From assembly GCA_023416735.1 (NCBI GenBank), contig JAEZGX010000025.1:62001-126000 (forward strand): a DNA stretch of 64,000 nt. The letters are read 5' to 3'. How positions within the stretch are numbered: the first letter of the stretch is position 1; every line of letters starts with the position of its first letter. The DNA comes from Verrucomicrobiota bacterium. Lineage in GTDB: Bacteria; Verrucomicrobiota; Verrucomicrobiia; Opitutales; Opitutaceae. A program made the translations under genes and the position numbers. A model generated the notes under the pieces. That model did no database searches, was not told the DNA's origin, and worked only from the letters and a program-made list of their open reading frames with translations. This document shows positions 1-8,416 of the stretch, one piece after another.

Positions 1-138
1 GACGGTGATCGCCATGATGTGGACGTTGTTGTCCTTGAAGAGGGCGACGAGGTCGTTGAGTCGGCCGACGCGGTTTTCGGCGAAGACGGAAAATTGCTTT
101 ACCGGATCCTGGGCGATCGAGAGATGCGGCGCGGGCAT
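1..138 (-). CDS. ACT domain protein, N-terminal part (runs off left edge)
   Basis: From an ATG at 138 the minus strand is open for 46 residues to the window edge. The protein begins MPAPHLSIAQDPVKQFSVF and continues with ENRVGRLNDLVALFKDNN and VHIMAITV. This is the beta-alpha-beta start of an ACT domain: a first strand, then the G-x-L/x-D-L helix ('NRVGRL'), then the second strand. ACT domains bind amino acids or similar small ligands and occur alone or in the acetolactate synthase small subunit. With only the first half visible the exact type cannot be told. It is divergent from the CDF transporter, with about 26 bp between starts. Confidence 0.75.
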   Translation of the reverse strand, partial: MPAPHLSIAQDPVKQFSVFAENRVGRLNDLVALFKDNNVHIMAITV

Positions 139-164
139 GGCGGGGAAACGTGGGCGGGGGGACC

Positions 165-1133
165 ATGGTGGTCAATCGCGGGCTGGCGAAGGCGGCGGCG
201 GCCGCCTACGGTGCGCGGGTGGGATCCGATCTGCCTGAGCACCATGCGGCGATGCAGCGGCGGGCGCGCGCAAGTGCGTCGCTGGTGTTGCGTGGAATTT
301 TCCTGAACGTGGTGGCGGCGGCGTTGAAGTTTGCGGGAGGGATTTTCGGGAACACGTATGCGCTGATCGCGGATGGCGTGGAGTCGCTGCTGGATATTTT
401 GTCCTCGGTGCTGGTGTGGGCGGGGTTTCGCGTGGCCTCGCGTCCGCCGGATGAGGACCATCCGTATGGGCATGGGAAGGCGGAGCCGCTGGCGGCGATG
501 TCGGTGGCGGTGTTCATTTTTGCGGCGGCGGGATGGATTGGTTATCACGCGGTGCGCGAGATCATCACGCCGCATCAAGGTCCGCATTGGCTGACGCTGC
601 CGTTGCTGGCGGGAATCGTGGGAGCGAAGGTTTGGTTTTCGCGGCGGTTGCGCGCGGCGGGGGAGGATGAAGGCAGCACGGCGCTCGGGGCGGAAGCGGT
701 GCATCATCATGCAGACGCGGTGACCTCGGCGGCGGCGTTTGTGGGCATCGCGATCGGCGTGATCGGAGGTGAAGGTTATGAAGCGGCGGACGATTGGGCG
801 GCGTTGTTGGCGTGCGGGGTAATCGCTTTCAACGGGGCGAACATGCTCAATCGTGCGTTGAGTGACGTGATGGATACGGCGGTGCCGGAGACGATGGAAA
901 ATGAAGTGCGGGCGCGGGCGTTGGAGGTGCCGGGGGTGCGCGGATTGGACAAGTGTCGCGTGCGCAAGAGCGGGCTGAGTTATCTCGTGGATATCCAGGT
1001 GTGCGTGGATGGGGAAATCACGGTGCGCGAAGGACACGACATCGCGCACGCGGTGAAAGATGCGCTGCTCGCGTCGGCGTTGCGTGTCATCGACGTGTCG
1101 GTGCACGTGGAGCCGATGAAGCACCACGGATGA
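165..1133 (+). CDS. Cation diffusion facilitator (CDF) family metal efflux transporter
   Basis: A 322-residue inner-membrane protein that should export divalent metal ions (Zn, Fe, Mn, Co or Ni class) in exchange for protons. It shows the CDF hallmarks: ADGVESLLDILSS in TM2 (Asp at about 70 and 77), the loop HPYGHGKAEPLA (about 99-110), and HHHADAVTS in TM5 (about 180-188), which supplies the second half of the metal site. The C-terminal stretch of about 80 residues matches the cytoplasmic dimerisation domain and ends in a His pair. I chose the ATG at 165 after a G-rich stretch; a GTG at 150 in the same frame would add five residues. The HHHAD order leaves metal specificity open. Confidence 0.9.
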   Translation: MVVNRGLAKAAAAAYGARVGSDLPEHHAAMQRRARASASLVLRGIFLNVVAAALKFAGGIFGNTYALIADGVESLLDILSSVLVWAGFRVASRPPDEDHPYGHGKAEPLAAMSVAVFIFAAAGWIGYHAVREIITPHQGPHWLTLPLLAGIVGAKVWFSRRLRAAGEDEGSTALGAEAVHHHADAVTSAAAFVGIAIGVIGGEGYEAADDWAALLACGVIAFNGANMLNRALSDVMDTAVPETMENEVRARALEVPGVRGLDKCRVRKSGLSYLVDIQVCVDGEITVREGHDIAHAVKDALLASALRVIDVSVHVEPMKHHG

Positions 1134-1275
1134 TTTTGCGGGTCGAAAGGCGGCTGGTGGTCTCTGCAAAAAGCACTCAGTTTGGCACAACGACTGCGGA
1201 AGATTTTGTAGAGAACACGCAGCCGGCAGTCGTTTTCGGGCGTTAGCTGCCGCCACGTATCACCCACAATCTACT

Positions 1276-3102
1276 ATGTCCAAGCGCAACCCCTCGAAAC
1301 CCCTCGCCACGAACAAGCATCTGTTAAAATGGGTGGAGAAGATTGCCGACCTCACGATGCCGTCGTCGATCCACTGGGTCGATGGCTCGAAAGAGGAATA
1401 CGATGCGCTTTGTGCAGAGATGGTCGCGGCGGGAACGGCGATCAAGTTGAACCAGAAACTCTGGCCCGGCTGTTATTACGTGCGCTCGGATCCGGGCGAC
1501 GTGGCGCGGGTGGAGGATAGGACCTTCATTTGCTCGCTGGCGAAGGACACGGCAGGTCCGACGAACAATTGGGAGAATCCCTACGAGATGCGGAAGAAAC
1601 TGAAGGGGCTTTTCCGCGGGTGCATGAAAGGTCGCACGATGTATGTGCTGCCGTTCAGCATGGGGCCGGTGGGGTCGCCGATGTCGCAGATCGGCGTGGA
1701 GATCACGGACTCGCCCTACGTCGTGGTGAACATGCGGATCATGGCGCGCATCGGGCTGGAGGTGTTCAAGGAAATCGACAAGGCGGAGAAGCGGGTGGTG
1801 CCGTGTGTGCACTCGGTGGGGGCGCCGCTGGCGAAAGGGCAGAAGGACGTTCCGTGGCCGTGCAACAAGGAGAAGTATATCGTGCACTTCCCGGAGACGC
1901 GCGAGATTTGGTCCTACGGATCTGGATACGGTGGCAACGCGTTGCTCGGCAAAAAATGTTTCGCGTTGCGAATCGCGTCCAACATGGCGCGCGACGAAGG
2001 CTGGATGGCGGAGCACATGCTGATTCTCGGCGTCGAGGATCCGAAAGGGGAGAAGACGTATGTCGCGGCGGCGTTTCCGAGCGCGTGCGGAAAGACGAAT
2101 TTCGCGATGATGATCCCGCCGGCGCATTTCCAGAAGAAAGGCTGGAAAGTGTGGACGGTGGGCGACGACATCGCGTGGTTGAAACCGGATGCGAGCGGGC
2201 GATTGCACGCGATCAATCCGGAGGCCGGTTTCTTTGGCGTGGCGCCGGGCACGTCGATGAAGACGAATCCGAATGCGATGGCGGCGCTCGCGAAGAATAC
2301 GATCTTCACGAATGTTGCGCTGACGCCCGACGGCGGCGTGTGGTGGGAAGGCATGACCGACGAGCCGCCGGCGGAGTGTCTCGACTGGCAGGGCAATACC
2401 TGGACGCCGGCGATGGGAAAAGAGAAAGGCGTGAAAGCGGCGCACCCGAATGCGCGGTTCACGGCGCCGGCGTCGCAATGTCCGACGATCGATCCCGATT
2501 GGGAGAAGCCGGAAGGCGTGCCGATCAGTGCGATCATTTTTGGCGGGCGCCGGGCGACGACGATGCCGCTGGTTTATCAGGCGTTCAACTGGACCTCGGG
2601 TGTTTACATTGGCGCGACGATGGGATCGGAGATGACGGCGGCGGCGGCGGGCACGATTGGCAAAGTGCGGCGCGATCCGATGGCGATGCTGCCCTTTTGC
2701 GGATATCACATGGGCGATTATTTCCGCCACTGGATCAAGATGCAGCGGACCTTGAGTCAGACGCCGCGCGTGTTTCACGTGAACTGGTTTCGGAAGGATA
2801 AAGACGGGAAGTTCATGTGGCCGGGATTTGGGGAAAACATCCGCGTGTTGAAATGGATCGTGGATCGGGCGCGCGGGCGGGCGTTGGGGCGCGAAACGCC
2901 GATCGGCTGGATGCCGAGCTATGACGACATCGAATGGGCGGGGCTCAATTATCCACGGGAGAAGTTCGAGGAACTGCAGGCGTTCGACTACGCGGCCTGG
3001 CGGGCCGAGGTAATTGGACATGAGGAGCTGTTCATCGATCTGCACGATCATCTCCCGAAGGAACTGATCTTCGAACGCGAGCTGCTGATTTGTCGGATGT
3101 GA
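1276..3102 (+). CDS. pckG: Phosphoenolpyruvate carboxykinase (GTP)
   Basis: A 608-residue cytoplasmic enzyme that interconverts oxaloacetate plus GTP with PEP, GDP and CO2, the entry step of gluconeogenesis. The length is normal for the GTP-dependent family. The family's special P-loop FPSACGKTNFAM lies around residues 266-277 and carries the reactive Cys, and the substrate and Mn regions (GSGYGGNALLGKKC, VGDDIAW, NPEAGFFGVAPGT) are intact. The ATG at 1276 is preceded by about 140 bp without a gene. The next gene follows after 58 bp on the same strand, but I see no functional link. A GTP-type rather than ATP-type enzyme is a useful taxonomic hint. Confidence 0.97.
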   Translation: MSKRNPSKPLATNKHLLKWVEKIADLTMPSSIHWVDGSKEEYDALCAEMVAAGTAIKLNQKLWPGCYYVRSDPGDVARVEDRTFICSLAKDTAGPTNNWENPYEMRKKLKGLFRGCMKGRTMYVLPFSMGPVGSPMSQIGVEITDSPYVVVNMRIMARIGLEVFKEIDKAEKRVVPCVHSVGAPLAKGQKDVPWPCNKEKYIVHFPETREIWSYGSGYGGNALLGKKCFALRIASNMARDEGWMAEHMLILGVEDPKGEKTYVAAAFPSACGKTNFAMMIPPAHFQKKGWKVWTVGDDIAWLKPDASGRLHAINPEAGFFGVAPGTSMKTNPNAMAALAKNTIFTNVALTPDGGVWWEGMTDEPPAECLDWQGNTWTPAMGKEKGVKAAHPNARFTAPASQCPTIDPDWEKPEGVPISAIIFGGRRATTMPLVYQAFNWTSGVYIGATMGSEMTAAAAGTIGKVRRDPMAMLPFCGYHMGDYFRHWIKMQRTLSQTPRVFHVNWFRKDKDGKFMWPGFGENIRVLKWIVDRARGRALGRETPIGWMPSYDDIEWAGLNYPREKFEELQAFDYAAWRAEVIGHEELFIDLHDHLPKELIFERELLICRM

Positions 3103-3160
3103 CGCTCTCGGGACGATCGCGCGGGCGGAACCGGTTTGCGGCGCGGAAGTCCGTGCTGGC

Positions 3161-3877
3161 GTGATTCGCCGAGTGGCTCTTTGCCTGCTGCTTGTTTCGG
3201 TTGCGCACGCGCGACCGGAGCATGCGGCATTGTTGCAGGAAGTGGCGAATGCGTGGCTCGATGAGCGGGACCGGTGGGCGTTTACGCAGGTGGTGCGCGA
3301 GTTCGATGGACAGCGATTGAAGGAGGAGCGGGTCGAGAGCTACGATCCGTCACGCGGATACGCGGACCGATGGAAGTTGATGTCGGTGAATGGCGCGTCG
3401 CCGAGTGCGAAGCGGGCGACGGAGTGGGCGGAGCGCAAGAACAAGAAGAAGCGGAAACCGCGGGCGGAACTGGCGCAGAATTTCGATTTTGCGAATGCGA
3501 AAGTGGTGGAGGAAAGCAGCGACATTATTCGCTACGAACTCCCGCTGCGGAGCACGATCGAGTGGCTGTTTCCGATCAGCAAAGTCGAACTGCTGGTGAC
3601 CATCAACAAGGCAGGGCCGGCACTCGAGCAGGTGCAGGCGCGCATCGCGGAGCCGCTGCGGGTGGCGCTGGGCTTGGCGCGGATCCTCGACATCGATCTC
3701 GATGTGCAAATGGAACCGCCGCCGCCGCAGGATCCGGCGGATGCGAGGCCGAGCGGATCGGCGCAGGCGGTGGTGACTAAGTTTGGGAATCGGGTGGAGT
3801 ATTTTTGGACCGATTTTCGGAGAGTCGCGGCGGCGACTTCGTTCGAGGACGAGCGGGATCGCGCGGAGGGAAATTGA
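3161..3877 (+). CDS. Secreted protein of unknown function
   Basis: A 238-residue protein starting at a GTG, with a short hydrophobic N-terminus (RRVALCLLLVSVAHARPE) that looks like a signal peptide cleaved near residue 17. The mature part alternates charged and aromatic residues (WAFTQVVREFDGQRLKEER, then a Lys-rich KNKKKRKPR loop) and has a proline-rich stretch MEPPPPQDPADARP near 185. The pattern of short beta segments resembles periplasmic lipoprotein-carrier-like proteins, but I recognise no family motif and assign no function. It follows pckG by 58 bp on the same strand. Third-position GC is like its neighbours, so I regard it as a real native gene. Confidence 0.75.
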   Translation: MIRRVALCLLLVSVAHARPEHAALLQEVANAWLDERDRWAFTQVVREFDGQRLKEERVESYDPSRGYADRWKLMSVNGASPSAKRATEWAERKNKKKRKPRAELAQNFDFANAKVVEESSDIIRYELPLRSTIEWLFPISKVELLVTINKAGPALEQVQARIAEPLRVALGLARILDIDLDVQMEPPPPQDPADARPSGSAQAVVTKFGNRVEYFWTDFRRVAAATSFEDERDRAEGN

Positions 3878-3994
3878 TGGGGCATGCGTGAGCGTTCTTG
3901 CGGCTCAAGCGTGAGAAGCGGGCATGGGTTCGTGAGTTAACGAAGAATTTACTTAGTCTCGGGGGCACTTGTGCCGAGTGAGGCAAAGTTCCCC

Positions 3995-4828
3995 ATGTCT
4001 CTTGATCGCGCCACTATTGTAACTTTGGGCAGCAAACTGGCGCCGGCGGCGGCGATCTTCGGCCGGCTGCGGGAGTTGTTGAACGATCCGGATACCGGTT
4101 CGGAAGATATCGTGGCGCTGATTCGGTTGGATCCGGCGCTGACGTTTCACGTGATCCGGATGAGCAATAGCGTGATCTTCGGATTGCGGGAGCAGAACGA
4201 TTCGCTGGAGGGGGCGGTGGGGCGCGTGGGCTTTCGCGAGATTTACCGGCTGGTGGGTTTGGCGGCGACGCATCAGATCTGTCAGGGAGACCTGCGCAAT
4301 TATCGGCTGAAGGCGTCGCGGTTGTGGGAGAATTCGATTGCGACGGCGGCGGCGGCGGAAGTGTTGGCGGGGCCGGCGAGAATCGAGTCGGGGTTGGCGT
4401 ATACGGCGGGACTTTTGCGGACGGTCGGGCGGGTGATCATCGACGGTTATTCGGCGGGTCGAATTTATCCGGGCGAAGCGGAATGGCCCGTGGTGCAGGA
4501 GTGGGAGCGATCCGTTTTTGGCATCACGGCTCCTGAGGTGACCGCGCTGCTGCTGGAGCATTGGCGTTTTCCGGGGGAGATCGTGAGTGCGGTGCGCGGG
4601 CACCTGGATCCTTTTGCGATGCCGGAGTCGAACGTCGGCGCGTGTGTATTGAATCTCGCGAGCGGAGTTGCGGCGCGGTTCGGGTTGGATTTGCCGGGCG
4701 AGACGGGACATTGGGCGTGCACCCAAGCGAAACTCACGCTGGCGAATGTCACGGAGCCGGTGCTCGAGGAATGTGCGACGCGGGCGCGGGAGCACTACTC
4801 GGCGCTGTGTTCGGGCGTGGGGAAGTAG
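3995..4828 (+). CDS. HDOD domain protein
   Basis: A 277-residue all-helical protein. LRELLNDPDTGSEDIVALI, DPALTFHVIRMSNSVIFGL and LEGAVGRVGFREIYRLV form the typical N-terminal half of HDOD (HD-related output) domains, which bacterial signalling proteins use to scaffold regulation of motility, the cell cycle or stress. Where metal-dependent HD hydrolases have His-Asp (usually AGLLHDIG), this one reads AGLLRTVG, so both catalytic residues are gone and hydrolysis is unlikely. There is no attached receiver or GGDEF domain. The start is the ATG at 3995; a GTG at 3971 would add eight residues. The gene stands alone, with 117 bp before it and 294 bp after. Confidence 0.85.
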   Translation: MSLDRATIVTLGSKLAPAAAIFGRLRELLNDPDTGSEDIVALIRLDPALTFHVIRMSNSVIFGLREQNDSLEGAVGRVGFREIYRLVGLAATHQICQGDLRNYRLKASRLWENSIATAAAAEVLAGPARIESGLAYTAGLLRTVGRVIIDGYSAGRIYPGEAEWPVVQEWERSVFGITAPEVTALLLEHWRFPGEIVSAVRGHLDPFAMPESNVGACVLNLASGVAARFGLDLPGETGHWACTQAKLTLANVTEPVLEECATRAREHYSALCSGVGK

Positions 4829-5122
4829 AATGAGGTAGAGAGCGGCGTGGGATTTCGGCTGCGCGATGCCCTCGCGATGGAAAGGGTATTTTGCGAGCGA
4901 AAGGGTTCTGACGGAGCTCGAGGTCGGTGAGGCACAGTGACATCGGATGGCGATGGGTTTGAATTGAGGCCAGCCGGACTGCGGATGGTGCAAGCCAGAA
5001 GCAAGTGGGGCGGAGTAGGGGTGGCGATGGCGGTCGGGAGTGACGGTGGGTTCGCACTCGCCGGGGCGAGGGCGCAGCGGTAGGAATTCGTGCGACTTTT
5101 AGGCTCCGACCGTGTTTTGGGC
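4829..5122. other. Intergenic region upstream of the ECF sigma gene
   Basis: 294 bp with no open frame of coding character on either strand. It must hold the sigma-factor promoter. A GGAATT near 5080, about 40 bp before the ATG, recalls the -35 box of ECF-type promoters, but I could not settle on a matching -10, so autoregulation is only a possibility. Confidence 0.4.
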
Positions 5123-5722
5123 ATGAACGATGACATTCCAGTGCAAACCCAAACCACGGGATTAATCACCCCGCCCGACTTCACGACGTTCATGCGAAAC
5201 TATCAGGACATGGTGTATTCCACGGCGGTGCGGCTGGTTGGCAACGAGGCGCAGGCGGAGGACATATCCCAGGAAGTGTTCCTGAAGGCGTATGAGCGCT
5301 TCGATGCGCTGCAGGCCAGCCCGACGGCTGGCGGGTGGCTTAAGACCGTGGCGACGAATTTGTCGCTGAACCATCTCTCGCGCTATCGAAAGCGGTGGCG
5401 TTTTTTTTCGGAGTTTCGCCGCGACGACAGTGGTGGAGAGTCAGACGAGCCGGAGATCGAGTTTGCGGCGCCGGATTCCTTTTTCTCGGGCGTGGATGCC
5501 GGCGAGCGGCGGGCGTGGGTGGAGAAGGCGTTGGAGCAACTGCCGGAGCATCAGCGCGTGCCGCTGGTGTTGTTTCACTTTGAGGACATGCCCTATGACG
5601 AGATCGCAAAACGCCTGGGAGTCTCGCTCGCGAAGGTGAAGACGGATATTTTGCGGGCGCGGGCCGCGCTGGCGCAGATCCTCGCACGCAGCGGAACGTC
5701 ACACGAAAAATTCAGCGCTTAG
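5123..5722 (+). CDS. ECF-type RNA polymerase sigma factor
   Basis: A 199-residue sigma-70 family protein with only regions 2 and 4. Region 2 is clear: YQDMVYSTAVRLVGN, then EDISQEVFLKAYERF (core binding and -10 recognition), then WLKTVATNLSLNHLSRYRKR. Region 4 near the C-terminus has LPEHQRVPLVLFHFEDM followed by the helix-turn-helix YDEIAKRLGVSLAKVKTDILRA (-35 recognition). The ATG at 5123 is preferred; a GTG at 5090 would add eleven residues. The next gene starts 5 bp after the stop and encodes a small membrane protein, the usual place for an anti-sigma factor. Target promoters cannot be told from sequence alone. Confidence 0.93.
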   Translation: MNDDIPVQTQTTGLITPPDFTTFMRNYQDMVYSTAVRLVGNEAQAEDISQEVFLKAYERFDALQASPTAGGWLKTVATNLSLNHLSRYRKRWRFFSEFRRDDSGGESDEPEIEFAAPDSFFSGVDAGERRAWVEKALEQLPEHQRVPLVLFHFEDMPYDEIAKRLGVSLAKVKTDILRARAALAQILARSGTSHEKFSA

Positions 5723-5727
5723 AAGCC

Positions 5728-6189
5728 ATGAAGCACTCTCCCGAAGAACTCGAAAAAATGATCCATGGAACGCTGCGTTCGCTGCCAGAGCGGCGGGCGC
5801 CGCGGTCGTTGGAGACGCGGGTGATGGCGGCCATCGCGGCACGCGAGGCGATGCCGTGGTGGCGCCAGTCGTATCGCGCGTGGCCGATCGCGGCACGGTT
5901 GGCGTTCGTGGTGGTGTCGGTGGCGCTCGCGGCCGGGTTGATGCTGGCGACGGTGTGGGCGATGACGGATTTGCGCAGCAGCGACGTGTCGCGGTTTTTT
6001 GCGACGCCGCTCCTGTGGATCGAAGTCGCGCGCGATGCGATGACGAGCATGGCCAATATCGGAGCGGTGATTGTGCGCCAGATCCCGACGTTGTGGCTGT
6101 ATGGCGGGCTGGCGGTGTTTGCGGCGGCGTATGCGGCCATGTTCGGAATTGGTGCGGCGGCTTACCGCACGCTGATTGCGCGGCGCTAG
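5728..6189 (+). CDS. Small membrane protein, candidate anti-sigma factor
   Basis: A 153-residue protein that starts 5 bp after the ECF sigma stop and is surely co-transcribed. Residues 1-50 are soluble and charged (HSPEELEKMIHGTLRSLPERR). Two hydrophobic segments follow, at about 53-75 (AARLAFVVVSVALAAGLML) and about 118-145 (LWLYGGLAVFAAAYAAMFG). Position and topology (short cytoplasmic head, then membrane) fit an anti-sigma factor. I see no Cys-His zinc motif of the ZAS type and no RskA-like C-terminal domain, so this is inferred from context only. Confidence 0.7.
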   Translation: MKHSPEELEKMIHGTLRSLPERRAPRSLETRVMAAIAAREAMPWWRQSYRAWPIAARLAFVVVSVALAAGLMLATVWAMTDLRSSDVSRFFATPLLWIEVARDAMTSMANIGAVIVRQIPTLWLYGGLAVFAAAYAAMFGIGAAAYRTLIARR

Positions 6190-6390
6190 GCCGGGACAAT
6201 GCAGTTTAGGAACTACGAATGAACACGAAGGCACACGAATTCAGAGGAAAAGTATGCGGGGCTCGTGCCCTGGTTTCCGATCACGGCCAGGGTGAGGGCT
6301 CGATCAGCGGCGTCAGGCCGGATCGGCAATCGTGTGCTTTCGATGCGTGGTCGGAATGAATCGTTCCGGCTAAGAATTTTTCGGTATTAA

Positions 6391-8229
6391 ATGAAAACTC
6401 CACTTCGACGTTTTTCCCTGTGGCTCGCGCTGGCGATTGCGCTGGTGCCGGGCCCTTTCCTGAGCGGGCAGGAAGATCAAACCCCTGCAGCGCCCGCCGC
6501 TCCGCAGGCTGCGCCCGATAGGCCGGCAACGCCGGTGGCGGATCAGGACGAGAAGAGCGAACGCGATGCACCGGCGGGATTGCGGCGGCTGGATGTGGAA
6601 GAGCCGGCGGAGCCTGCTCAGGAGGAAGCGGTCGGAGCAACGGAGTCAGCGCCTGAGCCGAGCGCGGAAGAAGAGCCGGCGCAGCCCGAGCGGATTTATC
6701 GGGAACGCGGCGAACGCGTGGGCTTTGGCGAAAATTCCGAGTTGAAAGCCGACGAGCAGGCGGAAGCGGTGGTGTCGATCTTCGGATCTTCGACGTCGGA
6801 AGGGCGGGTGCGGGATTCGGTCGTGTCGATTCTAGGTTCGAGCACGGCGAGTGGCGAAGTTCGGGGCGAGCTGGTTTCGGTGCTCGGCAACTCGCGGCTG
6901 CTCGAAGGCCGGGTGGGCGGCGCGGTGGTTTCGGTGTTGGGCAACACTTACGTGAATGGCCGCGTGAACGGGGAAGTGGTGGCGGTATTGGGCAATGTGG
7001 AACTCGGGCCGGAGGCGGAAGTGCATGGCGACGTCGTATGCGTGGGCGGGCGACTGATTCGCGATCCGGCGGCGGTGTTGCATGGCCGGGTGCACAATGT
7101 GGCGTTCGGTTTTACGCTGGGCGGGTTCGAGTGGTTGCAGGCTTGGGCGAGAAAGTGTCTGGCATGGGGGCGTCCGCTGGCGTTTGGCGAGAATCTGATG
7201 TGGGCGTGGTGGCTGGCGCTCGGGTTTCTGGCGTTCTATGTCGTGCTTGGGTTGTTCTTCCCGCGCGGCGTGGAAAAGTGTGCGCAGACCTTCGAGGAGA
7301 GTCCGGGGTATTCGATCCTCACGGCGATATTGGTGACGCTGCTGACGCCGCTCGCGGCGGTGGTGTTGGCGATCACGGTATTGGGCGCGCCGGCGTTGGT
7401 GATCGCGTTGCTCCTCGCGGGATTGTTCGGGAAGGCGGTGATGCTGGCGTGGATCGGGCGGCGGATTACGAATTATTTTCCGGGAGCGTTGTCGGCGCCG
7501 GCGATGGCGGTGCTGGTCGGCGGTGCGATCGTGCTGCTGTTATATACGATACCGTTCGTCGGATTCTTCGTGATGAAGCTGCTCTCGTGGCTCGGCGTCG
7601 GCGTGGTGGCTTATACGATCATTCGAATGAATCGGCGGCCGACCGTGGTGGCTCCGGGGGGCGTGGCGGCGCCGGGTGGAACGAATGTGACGGCGACGCC
7701 GGGAGTGGCGGCGGTTGCGCTGCAGCCGCCTCCGGTGGAAGCGACGGATGCGGGTGTGCCGCCGCCTGTGACGGCAGTGCCTCCGGTTTCGACGGTGCCG
7801 CCGCCGGTGGCGCCGGTGATGAGCGTGCCCGTGGTGATTTCGGCGGCCACGCTGCCCCGCGCGGGTTTCTGGATCCGGATTGGCGCTTCGGTGCTCGATT
7901 TGTTGATTGTGGGAATCGCGGTGAGCCTGATGCCGGATTTCTGGCAGCCGAACCTGATGCTGATCTTTGCGGCGTATTGCTGCGTGATGTGGGCGTTGAA
8001 AGGAACGACGGTCGGCGGGATTATCTGCGGGTTGAAGCTGGTGCGGTTGGATGATCGAAAGGTGGATTGGGCGACGGCGATCGTGCGGGCGTTGGGGGGA
8101 TTCCTCTCGCTGGCGGCCGCGGGCGTCGGCTTCATTTGGGTGGCGTTCGACGACCAGAAGCAGTCATGGCACGACAAGATTGCGGGCACGACGATTGTGC
8201 ATGTGCCGAAAGGTGTGTCGCTGGTGTAG
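6391..8229 (+). CDS. Bactofilin-like repeat / multi-pass membrane / RDD domain protein
   Basis: A 612-residue envelope protein with an unusual domain order. An N-terminal hydrophobic segment (about 8-25, WLALAIALVPGPFLSG) acts as signal or anchor, followed by an acidic Ala/Pro/Glu region to about 125. Residues 125-225 hold five short tandem units of the type VVSIFGSS-x-SEGRVRDS / VVSVLGNTYVNGRVNGE, the VxVxGxxxxGxV pattern of polymer-forming bactofilin beta-helices. A four- to five-helix membrane block spans about 268-405. A long Val/Pro/Thr linker (410-480) leads to an RDD domain (about 485-600), with GFWIRIGASVLDLLIVG, TTVGGIICGLKLVR and QSWHDKIAGTTIV. It lies 200 bp after the sigma/anti-sigma pair. 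Function unknown; an envelope-stress role is inferred. Confidence 0.85.
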   Translation: MKTPLRRFSLWLALAIALVPGPFLSGQEDQTPAAPAAPQAAPDRPATPVADQDEKSERDAPAGLRRLDVEEPAEPAQEEAVGATESAPEPSAEEEPAQPERIYRERGERVGFGENSELKADEQAEAVVSIFGSSTSEGRVRDSVVSILGSSTASGEVRGELVSVLGNSRLLEGRVGGAVVSVLGNTYVNGRVNGEVVAVLGNVELGPEAEVHGDVVCVGGRLIRDPAAVLHGRVHNVAFGFTLGGFEWLQAWARKCLAWGRPLAFGENLMWAWWLALGFLAFYVVLGLFFPRGVEKCAQTFEESPGYSILTAILVTLLTPLAAVVLAITVLGAPALVIALLLAGLFGKAVMLAWIGRRITNYFPGALSAPAMAVLVGGAIVLLLYTIPFVGFFVMKLLSWLGVGVVAYTIIRMNRRPTVVAPGGVAAPGGTNVTATPGVAAVALQPPPVEATDAGVPPPVTAVPPVSTVPPPVAPVMSVPVVISAATLPRAGFWIRIGASVLDLLIVGIAVSLMPDFWQPNLMLIFAAYCCVMWALKGTTVGGIICGLKLVRLDDRKVDWATAIVRALGGFLSLAAAGVGFIWVAFDDQKQSWHDKIAGTTIVHVPKGVSLV

Positions 8230-8242
8230 CGGGAAGGGATAG

Positions 8243-8265
8243 GCACGCCGACGTGGCGGGCGTGC
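8243..8265 (+). terminator. Hairpin after the RDD protein gene
   Basis: GCACGCC (8243-8249) pairs with GGCGTGC (8259-8265) 14 bp after the stop. There is no T-run, so if this ends transcription it is not a classical intrinsic terminator. Confidence 0.4.
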
Positions 8266-8267
8266 GC

Positions 8268-8410
8268 GTGATCGTGATCGACTTGCGGTGTGGGGCGGAG
8301 GGCTGCGCGCGGGGACGAGCACGAGCACGATTACGATTACGAGCACGGGAGAAGGGATGCGGTGGGGGAGAAATCTGGCTGACAGCTGACGGCTGAATGC
8401 TGAAAGCTTT
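8268..8410. repeat. Intergenic word repeats (CGTGAT/CGATTACGAG and GCTGACAGCTGACGG)
   Basis: Between the RDD gene and purE lies low-complexity sequence of short repeated words. The first part has GTGATCGTGATCG, then GAGCACGAGCACGATTACGA with further copies, and the two parts are partly complementary. The second (about 8378-8408) has GCTGACAGCTGACGGCTGA followed by ATGCTGAAAGC. It does not code. It belongs to the same style of element as the hairpins at 24.2, 26.8, 29.1, 59.1, 60.2 and 62.6 kb. Confidence 0.55.
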
Positions 8411-8416
8411 CGATCT

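Noticed and set aside
99..1256. Long Arg/His-rich open frame opposite the CDF transporter gene
   Set aside because: Antisense shadow of a high-GC gene; composition is dominated by Arg, His and Pro with no motif, and the plus-strand gene shows full CDF signatures.
8268..8410. Possible CRISPR array or tandem satellite at the word repeats
   Set aside because: There are no regularly spaced identical repeats with unique spacers and no cas genes in the window.
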